Assembly (NCBI GenBank): GCA_900546675.1
Contig: URDQ01000009.1
Coordinates: 1-38,316, forward strand
Source: an uncultured Porphyromonas sp.
GTDB lineage: Bacteria; Bacteroidota; Bacteroidia; Bacteroidales; Porphyromonadaceae
Reading direction: 5' to 3'
DNA length: 38,316 nucleotides
Positions 23,674-31,144 of the stretch are shown here, piece after piece. Below the pieces are notes generated by a model. It was not told the origin of the DNA and did no database searches. It saw only the letters and a list, made by a program, of their open reading frames with translations. Within the stretch, counting starts at the first letter, position 1. Each line of letters starts with the position of its first letter. The translations under genes and the position numbers were made by a program.

Positions 23674-23753
23674 CGGTGTAATAACAATCAGAAAACAATC
23701 ACAGCCTATAGGATAGACAGCTACCTTTTACAAACATAAAGGACACTCTCTAT

Positions 23754-24341
23754 ATGACCACACTCCGTACGTGCAGCGACGATGAGCTCGTCTGCCAATA
23801 TTGTGAGGGCTGTGATAGAGCTTTTGCCGAGCTCCTCCGTCGGTACGAGACTGACATACATAACTATATCTATCTGACTGTCGCTGATGGCGATGTCGCT
23901 GATGACCTCTTTCAGGAGGTCTTCATCAAGGTGATGCGTACCCTAAAGGATGGTAAGTACCATGCCAAAGGTAAGTTCAAAGCGTGGCTCCTACGCCTGA
24001 CGCATAATATGATGATGGATCACTTCCGCCGAGAGAAGCGAGCTCTCTACGTGACTGACTACGATGCCAACCAACAGATCCTAGACTTAACACCTGCGAG
24101 TGAACTCCCAGAGGACTTCTTTGATGATCAGGAAGCTCTGTACCACCAAATATCGCTCTGCGTAGAGGATCTACCCGAAGCGCAGCGAGAGGTGCTCAAG
24201 ATGAGGATCTACGAGGATATACCCTTTAAGGAGATCGCTGAGCGCACCGAGGTAAGTATCAGCACAGCCCTCGGACGTATGCGCTATGCGCTGATCAATC
24301 TACGCAAGATGGTACGAGAACGCAATATTGCGCCCGTCTAA
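23754..24341 (+). CDS. RNA polymerase ECF-type sigma factor
   Basis: This is a 195-residue sigma-70 family protein. Region 2 spans about 15-90, with CDRAFAELLRRYETDIHNYIY, then DVADDLFQEVFIKVM and the DNA-melting helix FKAWLLRLTHNMMMDHFRR in outline. Region 4 spans about 130-185, with LPEAQREVLKMR and the helix-turn-helix PFKEIAERTEVSISTALGRMRYAL. A spacer with acidic residues joins them, and there is no region 1 or 3, so it is an ECF sigma. No anti-sigma gene with a membrane helix follows, only a 44-codon frame. The regulon is unknown. Confidence 0.93.
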   Translation: MTTLRTCSDDELVCQYCEGCDRAFAELLRRYETDIHNYIYLTVADGDVADDLFQEVFIKVMRTLKDGKYHAKGKFKAWLLRLTHNMMMDHFRREKRALYVTDYDANQQILDLTPASELPEDFFDDQEALYHQISLCVEDLPEAQREVLKMRIYEDIPFKEIAERTEVSISTALGRMRYALINLRKMVRERNIAPV

Positions 24342-24430
24342 GCGTTTAGTCTGTGTCAAAGGGGATCTCGCAAGCTGTAGCCCATAGGACTGACAGCTCC
24401 GCTCCCCCCTTATCACATGACTAGACGACT

Positions 24431-24565
24431 ATGGATATACGACTACCCTATCTCACACCCACAGAGCTCTCTCAGGCGCTAGACGACGCCGCACAAGCGA
24501 GACGCTCCACGCATCATCAAGAGATGATACAGCACCTACTCGAGCTGGCGCAGTGTGGTGCCTAG
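24431..24565 (+). CDS. Small 44-residue protein after the sigma factor (putative)
   Basis: An ATG frame of 44 codons, beginning MDIRLPYLTPTELSQALDDA and ending QHLLELAQCGA, lies 89 bp after the sigma stop on the same strand. It is rich in Ala, Leu, Gln and His and is predicted helical, with no membrane segment and no Cys-His zinc pattern. It could be a small sigma-associated protein or a remnant of an anti-sigma factor. There is no family match I can name. It ends 16 bp before the MITE-like repeat. Confidence 0.45.
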   Translation: MDIRLPYLTPTELSQALDDAAQARRSTHHQEMIQHLLELAQCGA

Positions 24566-24581
24566 AGACTACTCTCTACAG

Positions 24582-24757
24582 GAGACCGTTGCATAAAGGC
24601 GAATCGCTGTGTTGCTTTCGGGATTCGACTTCGGTCACATACGGAGGTATGCTCCCTTCAGACCTCACCCTCAGCGCCTTGCGCTTCATCCTTTCTGCAA
24701 AGTCAGGACAATCTTGCTAGCAAGATTGTGAGACTGTTGACTTTTGCAACAGTCTCA
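24582..24757 (+). repeat. MITE-like repeat element, copy A
   Basis: This is a 176-bp element nearly identical to 35316-35488. It is bounded by GAGACCGTTGCA and TGCAACAGTCTC, which are inverted repeats matching at 11 of 12 positions. Internal hairpins are CGAATC/GATTCG, CAATCTTGC/GCAAGATTG (loop TA) and GACTGTTG/CAACAGTC. No transposase is encoded. The ends resemble insertion-sequence termini, so it may be a non-autonomous element. No clear target duplication is seen. Confidence 0.7.
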
Positions 24758-24909
24758 AATGAGATGCTTGAAGGGGGGCTATGAGGTATCATCGCATATT
24801 AGTATCTTTGCATAAGATAAGAGGAGTGGGCGTGTGACGGTAGTCTGCTATATAAGTCAGCGACTGCCGATGCTGAGGCGCCACTCTTCATATAGATACA
24901 CACGACATC
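24758..24909 (+). promoter_or_regulatory. dxs promoter and structured leader
   Basis: The -7 box TATCTTTG lies at 24803-24810. The leader downstream folds into stacked stems: GAGGAGTGG near 24822 with CCACTCTTC near 24882, and inside it CGGTAGTC with GACTGCCG (7 of 8 plus a G-U pair). It stops about 20 bp before the ATG at 24910. No T tract or known riboswitch core is visible. Confidence 0.55.
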
Positions 24910-26811
24910 ATGAACGCTAGCGACTACCCTATACTCTCGCAGATTGATACACCTCATCAGTTACGTCAACTCCCTCTCTCTCAGCTCCCCGAGCTGTGCC
25001 GTGAGTTGCGCCGCTATGAGCTGGAGGTGCTCTCACACGTACCAGGTCACCTAGGCTCTAGTCTAGGTGCGGTAGAGCTCACGGTAGCTCTACACTACGT
25101 CTGTCGCACACCCTACGATCGCATCGTATGGGATGTGGGGCATCAAGCTTATGGGCATAAGATCTTGACTGGGCGACGGGATCGCTTTGAGACGCTACGC
25201 CAGTGGGGTGGACTCTCGGGTTTCCCGCTACCGAGTGAGAGTGAGTACGACACCTTCCCTGCGGGCCACGCCTCGAACTCTATCTCCGCAGCTCTGGGTA
25301 TGGCGATCGCAGCTAAGCTCAAGCAGGAGGAGCGTCACGTCGTAGCGGTCATCGGCGATGGGTCGATGACGGGCGGACTCGCCTTCGAGGGGCTAAACAA
25401 TGCGAGTTCTTATCCCAATGACTTGCTTGTGGTGGTCAATGACAACAATATGTCGATCGACGCTAATGTGGGTGGGCTAAACAAATACCTCGTCGATCTC
25501 AATACCAGCCACGCTTACAACACAATCCGCTACGACCTCTACCGAGGCTTGCGACAGATGAATCTGATGAATGATCGTCGCAAGAAAAACATCCAGCGGA
25601 TCAACAACAGTGTCAAGTCACTCTTGACGCAAAACCACTCCTCCTTCTTTGATGGTCTAGGGATTCGCTACTTCGGTCCCGTCGATGGGCATAATGTAGA
25701 GCATCTCGTGGAGACGCTACGACGTATCCTCCCGATGCGAGGACCGAAGATCCTACACCTCAGGACGGTCAAGGGCAAAGGCTACAAGCCGGCTGAGGAA
25801 AATGCGACCATATGGCATGCTCCTGGATGCTTTGATGTGAAGACGGGAGAGCGTATCAAGAGCGAGCGAGGAGTGCACCCACCGAAGTTTCAAGAGGTCT
25901 TCGGGCAGACGGTCTCTGAGTTCGCTGCCGAGGACAAGCGAATCGTGGGGGTTACACCAGCTATGCCGTCGGGCAGTTCGCTGAGTGTGATGATGCAAGC
26001 TTTCCCTGAGCGGAGCTACGATGTGGGTATTGCAGAGGCACATGCGGTGACCTTTAGCGCTGGTATGGCACGGGAGGAGATGATTCCGTTTTGTGTCATC
26101 TACTCCTCCTTCTTACAGCGTGCTTACGATCAGCTGATACATGATGTAGCCTTGCCTGGCTATCATGTAGTCCTTTGCATCGATCGTGCGGGCTTGGTTG
26201 GTCAAGACGGAGCGACCCATCAGGGCGCCTTTGACCTCGCTTATCTCTGTACGATACCTAATATGACGGTGGCAGCTCCGATGAATGAGCACTACCTGCG
26301 TCACCTGATGCGGACCGCTTACGAGGGGCAGGAGGGCCCGATGGCAATCCGCTACCCACGGGGTGAGGGGTCGCTAGTGGACTGGCACTGTCCGGCGGAG
26401 CTTCTCCCGATAGGCAAGGGGCGTGTACTGCACGAGGGCGGACGTATCGCTCTGCTCTCTATCGGCACCATCGGCGTGACCGCTGAGGAGGTGCGTGAGC
26501 GTCTGCTCGCTGAGGGTATTGAGGCGGCGCACTACGACTTGATCTTTGCGAAGCCTCTAGACGAAGAGTTGATTACGACCGCCCTAGAGCGTTACGACCA
26601 GATAGTCACCCTCGAGGAGGGAACGCTCATCGGTGGCGTAGGCGAGCGCATCGCAGCCTTGGCTCAGCGTCAGGGCTTCCGAGGGCAGATCATTCACTTT
26701 GGGCTGCCCGACACCTTTATCGAGCAAGGCTCTGTCGCCGAGCAGCGCCGCTACTGCGGTATCGATGCCGACACAATATATAATAGGATCAAAGCTGAGC
26801 TATGCGAATAG
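24910..26811 (+). CDS. dxs: 1-deoxy-D-xylulose-5-phosphate synthase
   Basis: This 633-residue thiamine-diphosphate enzyme condenses pyruvate and glyceraldehyde-3-phosphate, the first step of the MEP isoprenoid pathway. His47 (HVPGHLGSSLG), His78 (WDVGHQAYGHKILTGR), GDGSMTGGLAFEG (149-161) and NDNNMSID (177-184) form the cofactor site. The second half carries VGIAEAHAVTFSAGMA with the catalytic Glu, then DRAGLVGQDGATHQGAFD. The length is normal. The last 10 bp overlap trkA, so translation may be coupled. The dxs-trkA-trkH order is, as I recall, conserved in Bacteroidales. Confidence 0.96.
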   Translation: MNASDYPILSQIDTPHQLRQLPLSQLPELCRELRRYELEVLSHVPGHLGSSLGAVELTVALHYVCRTPYDRIVWDVGHQAYGHKILTGRRDRFETLRQWGGLSGFPLPSESEYDTFPAGHASNSISAALGMAIAAKLKQEERHVVAVIGDGSMTGGLAFEGLNNASSYPNDLLVVVNDNNMSIDANVGGLNKYLVDLNTSHAYNTIRYDLYRGLRQMNLMNDRRKKNIQRINNSVKSLLTQNHSSFFDGLGIRYFGPVDGHNVEHLVETLRRILPMRGPKILHLRTVKGKGYKPAEENATIWHAPGCFDVKTGERIKSERGVHPPKFQEVFGQTVSEFAAEDKRIVGVTPAMPSGSSLSVMMQAFPERSYDVGIAEAHAVTFSAGMAREEMIPFCVIYSSFLQRAYDQLIHDVALPGYHVVLCIDRAGLVGQDGATHQGAFDLAYLCTIPNMTVAAPMNEHYLRHLMRTAYEGQEGPMAIRYPRGEGSLVDWHCPAELLPIGKGRVLHEGGRIALLSIGTIGVTAEEVRERLLAEGIEAAHYDLIFAKPLDEELITTALERYDQIVTLEEGTLIGGVGERIAALAQRQGFRGQIIHFGLPDTFIEQGSVAEQRRYCGIDADTIYNRIKAELCE

Positions 26812-28145
26812 TAATTGCTGGTGCGGGCGAGGTGGGTACCCACTTAGCCTATAAGCTATCGGGCGAAGAGCAGCAGTCCACGACACTTATCGACTCTGAC
26901 AAGGAGTTGCTGCGTCGTGTACAGCGCAAGTTTGATGCCTACACGATCGTAGGTGACCCGACGAAGCTGGAGGATCTACAGCTGACGGAGGTGCATGACT
27001 GCGATCTCTTTGTCAGCGTGATGCCTGGCGAAGCGGAGAATCTGCTCGCCTGTATGCTCGCTGCGCAGCTGGGTGCCAAGCGTACCATAGCTCGTATCAA
27101 TAACCACCGCTATCTGGCGGAGCACTACCGACGCTTCTTCGGGAGTCTCGGTATAGACCAGCTTATCTACCCTGAGGAGCTAGCGGCTGAGGAGATAGCC
27201 AACAGCTTCAAGCACCCCTGGGCGAGAGTCTATGTGGAGCTACTCAACGGGGCTTTCGTCCTCGTGGGTGTCAAGGTGCGACAGGGGAGCATCCTCGTGG
27301 GGCGTCCGCTGAGCTGGACGAAAGGTCTGGACGACAAAGCCTTTCACGTGGTCTCTATCAAGCGTGGCGAGGAGACGCTCATACCTGATGGTCAGACCGT
27401 CATAGAGCATGGTGACATCGTCTTCTTCACCTGTCTCAACAAGGACATAGACCTCGTCCGTCAGTACTGCGACAAGGATCAGCGCCCCGTCAAGCGGGTG
27501 GTCATACTCGGGGGGAGCCTCATAGCGCTTCGCACCGTCTCCAAGGCGCCGAGCAATATAGACTTTCACCTTATCGAGCGTGATCTGGAGCGCATCAAGG
27601 AGATCGAAGATGAGATCCCCTCCAATGTCAAGCTTTACGATGGCGATGGACGTGACCTTACGCTCATCTCAGAGATAGGACTAGACGAAGAGAGCATCTT
27701 TGTGGCGCTAACGGAAAACTCGGAGACAAACATACTCGCTTGTCTTGCGGCTAAGCGCTTTCAGGTGGCTAAGACGATCGCTAAAGAGGAGAACATCGAC
27801 TACATTCCCCTTGCGGAGAAGCTTGACATCGGTACGATCATCAATAAGAAGGTGATCGCTGCGGGTAACATCTTTCACGCCCTCCTCGGCTCCGACACGA
27901 AGACTGTCAAGTCGCTCACCATCGCTCACACCGATGTGGCGGAGCTACAGGCTAAGAGCGGATCTGCCATCACGGAGCGTCTGGTCAAAGATCTGAATCT
28001 CCCGCAGGGTGTCACCCTCGGAGGTCTGGTGCGCAATGGCGTGCCGATGCTGATCGACGGTAATATGGAGATACAGCCCTACGACAGCGTCGTGGTCTTC
28101 TGTACCAATACACCTATGGAGCAACTCTCTAAGCTCTTTGACTGA
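26802..28145 (+). CDS. trkA: Trk potassium uptake regulatory subunit TrkA
   Basis: This 447-residue cytoplasmic protein gates TrkH in response to nucleotides. It has two RCK units: the first Rossmann fold with GAGEVG at 6-11 and acidic LIDSD at the end of strand 2; the second with VVILGGSLIAL from about 228 and HLIERD. TrkA_C lobes follow each (about 140-215 and 360-445). The second glycine motif is degenerate (GGSLIA), as often seen. It overlaps dxs by 10 bp, and the trkH frame begins at its 3' end. Confidence 0.95.
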   Translation: MRIVIAGAGEVGTHLAYKLSGEEQQSTTLIDSDKELLRRVQRKFDAYTIVGDPTKLEDLQLTEVHDCDLFVSVMPGEAENLLACMLAAQLGAKRTIARINNHRYLAEHYRRFFGSLGIDQLIYPEELAAEEIANSFKHPWARVYVELLNGAFVLVGVKVRQGSILVGRPLSWTKGLDDKAFHVVSIKRGEETLIPDGQTVIEHGDIVFFTCLNKDIDLVRQYCDKDQRPVKRVVILGGSLIALRTVSKAPSNIDFHLIERDLERIKEIEDEIPSNVKLYDGDGRDLTLISEIGLDEESIFVALTENSETNILACLAAKRFQVAKTIAKEENIDYIPLAEKLDIGTIINKKVIAAGNIFHALLGSDTKTVKSLTIAHTDVAELQAKSGSAITERLVKDLNLPQGVTLGGLVRNGVPMLIDGNMEIQPYDSVVVFCTNTPMEQLSKLFD

Positions 28146-28197
28146 AGCTCCTCGACTCCCTAATTCCTCTATTCCCTTTTTTGATCCAATCAAGCTC

Positions 28198-29652
28198 ATG
28201 AGACGTATCAATCTACCCTTCGTGGGGAGCATCGTGGGGGTTATCTGTCTGATCGAGTGTTCCTTCCTCTGCCTCAGCATCGGTGTGTCACTCTTGATGC
28301 AAGACTATGCCGTAGTGCCACTCCTAGTCACTCTAGGCTGTGCGCTACTGGTCGGTCTAGGCTTCCTATGGTTCGGACGGCGCAAGCATAGCGACAAGCT
28401 CGGGCGTCGGGAGGCTATGCTCGCTGTGACGATGACATGGCTGGTGGTGGCGCTGATTGGTATGATTCCCTTCTTAGTCGGGGGCTACCTGCCACGCTTT
28501 AGTAATGCGCTCTTTGAGTCGGTCTCGGGCTTTACCACTACGGGCGCCTCGACCTTTACCTCTGTGGAGCATCTCCCCAAGGGGATCCTCTTCTGGCGCT
28601 CTATCATGCAGTGGCAGGGAGGTATCGGGGTCGTCGTCTTCTCGCTGGCGCTGAGTCCTGTGCTAGGCAAAGACATCGGACTTCTCTACCAAGCTGAGGT
28701 GACAGGCGTAGATCATGACCGCTTTATGCCACGCATCAAGGAGGTTGCCATACGACTAGCGGCTGTCTATACGCTCCTAACGCTGGTACTCATCATACTC
28801 CTACGGCTCACGCCGATACCGCTCTTTGACGCTTCTTGCGTGGCTCTGACTTGTATCTCGACCGGTGGTTTCTCCATCTACGATCAGCCCTTTGAGGTGA
28901 TCAATAGTCCGTACTTTGAGACGATCTTGATGATCTTTATGGTGATCGGCAGTCTTAATATGACGCTCATCTACTTTGCCTTCAAGGGGCAGGTCAAGCA
29001 ACTCTTCAGGGACGAGCAGACGCGCTGGTTTCTTGGCATCATCTTCATCACAGCTACGCTCGTGACCCTGCATCTTGTCATCAACCAGATACAGCCTCAT
29101 ATAGGGAAAGCGCTCCGCGACTCCTTCTTTCAGATTGTCTCGCTCATCTCCACCACGGGATATATCTATGCGGACTATGCCAGCTGGGGACCCTTCTTTA
29201 TGCTGTGCGGACTCTTCGTCATGTTCGTCTGTGGTTGTGCGGGATCTACAGCGGGAGGCTTCAAGGTGATCCGCATCGTCATTATGTCCAAGACACTCCC
29301 CAAGGAGATCGCTCACCGCATCTCGCCAAGCCTTGTGGCTCCACTGCGGATCAATGGTAAGAGCGTCCCTGATGAAGCGGTCTACAAGGTGATGGGCTTC
29401 TTCTTTGGTTACATTGCTCTGATCTTCCTAGGCACTTTCTGTCTCACCTTCACGGGAAACGACTTTATCTCCGCTGGCACGGCTGCTGTATCGGCCATCG
29501 GCAACGTAGGACCAGCCTTTGGGGACTATGTTTTCAACTTTTCGAGCGCTTCTTCTTTTGACCTGCTTGTGCTGAGCTTCCTCATGTTGGCAGGTCGTCT
29601 TGAGCTTTTTACTGTGCTGAGTCTCTTCGCTCCAGCTTTCTGGCGTCGCTAG
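28198..29652 (+). CDS. trkH: Trk potassium channel subunit TrkH
   Basis: This 484-residue polytopic membrane protein conducts potassium. Four pore loops with the selectivity Gly are visible: GFTTTGAS near residue 110, CISTGGFS near 223, LISTTGYI near 320 and GNVGPAFGD near 437. About ten hydrophobic helices span the protein. The ATG at 28198 starts MRRINLPFVGSIVGV at the first helix; an alternative TTG at 28138 would add 20 residues and overlap trkA by 8 bp. It forms the K+ uptake complex with TrkA. It is the last gene of the operon. Confidence 0.94.
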   Translation: MRRINLPFVGSIVGVICLIECSFLCLSIGVSLLMQDYAVVPLLVTLGCALLVGLGFLWFGRRKHSDKLGRREAMLAVTMTWLVVALIGMIPFLVGGYLPRFSNALFESVSGFTTTGASTFTSVEHLPKGILFWRSIMQWQGGIGVVVFSLALSPVLGKDIGLLYQAEVTGVDHDRFMPRIKEVAIRLAAVYTLLTLVLIILLRLTPIPLFDASCVALTCISTGGFSIYDQPFEVINSPYFETILMIFMVIGSLNMTLIYFAFKGQVKQLFRDEQTRWFLGIIFITATLVTLHLVINQIQPHIGKALRDSFFQIVSLISTTGYIYADYASWGPFFMLCGLFVMFVCGCAGSTAGGFKVIRIVIMSKTLPKEIAHRISPSLVAPLRINGKSVPDEAVYKVMGFFFGYIALIFLGTFCLTFTGNDFISAGTAAVSAIGNVGPAFGDYVFNFSSASSFDLLVLSFLMLAGRLELFTVLSLFAPAFWRR

Positions 29653-29944
29653 CCTCTTCGCATCGACACTTTAAGGAGGAGATAATCGTCACTCGAGTCA
29701 AATGGTTGTGGTTACTTGAGAGCGCCTAGCAGATAGACTATGCAAAGGTAATATGGGGTGCCCATAGAGACAGCTCTCTAGTGTACTCAAGATCCGTCTG
29801 TAGCCTGCTACTGGCTCAATAGTCCACAAAGAAGAGCGATACAGCGACTAGTTCAAGCGTATAGGACACGAAGTCCATAACACAAATGCTCCCCCTACGA
29901 AACGCTTCGCAAAGCGCTCTACGAAGTGCTTCGCAAAGCGCAGG
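29653..29944. repeat. Convergent intergenic region with dispersed repeat copy B and a tandem hairpin
   Basis: No gene is seen in these 292 bp. Bases 29743-29860 are the diverged partner of 21270-21380. Two 24-bp tandem units (29896-29919 and 29920-29943), each starting TACGAA and containing GCTTCGCAAAGCGC, sit right against the lptF/G stop at 29945. Each can form a short hairpin, and together they may act as the 3' end signal for the minus-strand operon. Confidence 0.5.
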
Positions 29945-31030
29945 TTAGCGTGGCGCAAGACGGTAGAGTACGAAGGTGATGGCGAGGTAAACTAAGTTTG
30001 GCAACCAAGCTGCAAGCATAGGCGACATAGCTCCCGTGACCGCAAAGGAGGAGGTGACCGTCATGAAGAGGATATAGAGGAAGCTGAGTGACAGTCCCAC
30101 AGCGAGGGCTAGCCCCATGCCGCCCTTGCGCTTGCGAGCCGAGAGCGATACGCCCATAAGCGTTAGTATAAAGGAGGCGGGGATCATCGCTATGCGCTTG
30201 TGTAGCTCGATAGCGTAGAGCTGGGTCGCTGCGCCTCTCATACGTTGCTGCTCGATGGATCGGTACAGTTGTGGCGTGGTGAGCATCTCGACATCACCCT
30301 CTGTGACGAGGAAGTCCTTAGGTGTGATCGGTATGATCGTGTCTAGCTGATTGCCCCTACGGAGTGAGTCTTGTCTCTCGCCGAAGTAGGTGATCGTATA
30401 GTCTTGCAGCTGCCAGTTGTGGAGCGTATCGTAGACAATACTATTCGCTATCATACGGCTCTGTAGATCTTTGCCCTCAAAGCGATCCATCGAAAAGGTA
30501 TACCCGACCTTGCTCTCATCATTGTAATAAGACATAAACATAAAGGTCTCGGGCGCCACCTGCATTTGGATCGCATTGGCGTAGGTGATGCGCTTGTCTT
30601 TGATATATCTATTTTGAAAGTCTATCCTGATGCGATTGCCTGGAGGTATGACGAAGCTACTCAAGAAGAATGTGAGTATGGCGATTACGGCAGCGCCCAG
30701 CATATACGGCTTGAGGAGCCTACGGAAGCTTACCCCGCAACTTAGGATGGCGATGATCTCACTATTCTCTGCTAGACGCGAGGTGACATAGATGACCGCT
30801 ATGAAGACAAAGAGCGGACTAAAGAGGTTCGCATAGTAAGGGACGAAGTTAGCGTAGTAGTCCCATATGATAGCTCGTAGCGGCACCTCTGGCTGTAGGA
30901 GCTTGTCTAGCTTTTCGGTCACGTCGAAGGCTATCGCCACTGCCAAGATCAGGACAATGGAGAAGAAATAGGTCGCCAAGAACTGGGTAAAGATGTACCT
31001 ATCGACCGTAGAGATTACCTTGCGACGCAT
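29945..31030 (-). CDS. LptF/LptG-family lipopolysaccharide export permease
   Basis: This is a YjgP/YjgQ-family membrane protein of 361 residues from the ATG at 31030, which gives MRRKVISTVDRYIFTQFLATYFF, the usual family start. Three to four helices are at the N-terminus (LAVAIAFDV and YANLFSPLFVFIAVIY regions), a periplasmic beta-jellyroll fills about 140-270, and two or three helices close the protein. It moves lipid A/LPS from the inner membrane together with LptB and the jellyroll bridge. A longer frame starts at 31108, but those 26 codons are unlike the family and contain a hairpin (ACCCTCGG/CCGAGGGT at 31073-31100). It follows rny on the same strand. Whether it is F or G cannot be told. 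Confidence 0.88.
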   Translation of the reverse strand: MRRKVISTVDRYIFTQFLATYFFSIVLILAVAIAFDVTEKLDKLLQPEVPLRAIIWDYYANFVPYYANLFSPLFVFIAVIYVTSRLAENSEIIAILSCGVSFRRLLKPYMLGAAVIAILTFFLSSFVIPPGNRIRIDFQNRYIKDKRITYANAIQMQVAPETFMFMSYYNDESKVGYTFSMDRFEGKDLQSRMIANSIVYDTLHNWQLQDYTITYFGERQDSLRRGNQLDTIIPITPKDFLVTEGDVEMLTTPQLYRSIEQQRMRGAATQLYAIELHKRIAMIPASFILTLMGVSLSARKRKGGMGLALAVGLSLSFLYILFMTVTSSFAVTGAMSPMLAAWLPNLVYLAITFVLYRLAPR

Positions 31031-31144
31031 CGGACTCGTTAGACGTTTTGACTCCTTTATATAGTAGCCTGCACCCTCGGAAGAAGCTCCTCCCGAGGGT
31101 TTTTGCATTGGTATAGGTCTGCGCTAGAGCTAACCATAAGTCTA

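Larger units (their letters stand above)
23051..23753. repeat. 700-bp gene-free region of clustered intergenic repeats
   Basis: No credible gene is seen. It contains the 50-bp repeat copy B (23115-23164), the long palindrome 23221-23300, GC-rich degenerate units around GAGCGTCCCTACA (23340-23480, related to 71-165 and 36176-36200), and the sigma-factor promoter (23642-23673). The short open frame at 23490-23687 (minus) has no protein-like features. Confidence 0.6.

Noticed and set aside
23490..23687. 65-codon minus-strand frame before the sigma factor
   Set aside because: It lies in repeat-rich DNA across the sigma promoter and has no recognisable domain, signal or coding-like composition.
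22571..24341. Genomic island spanning the cdd-to-sigma region
   Set aside because: The flanking genes are ordinary core genes; only the intergenic stretch is repeat-rich, with no integrase or attachment sites.
24815..24905. TPP riboswitch upstream of dxs
   Set aside because: A GCTGAGG string is present, but the rest of the TPP core is absent, so the known class does not fit.
28138..28197. TTG start for trkH, 20 codons upstream
   Set aside because: The residues before the ATG at 28198 are unlike the family's start; kept only as an alternative.
31073..31100. Plus-strand terminator in front of lptF/G
   Set aside because: The stem ACCCTCGG/CCGAGGGT with four T fits a terminator only on the plus strand, where no gene ends nearby; used instead as evidence about the lptF/G start.
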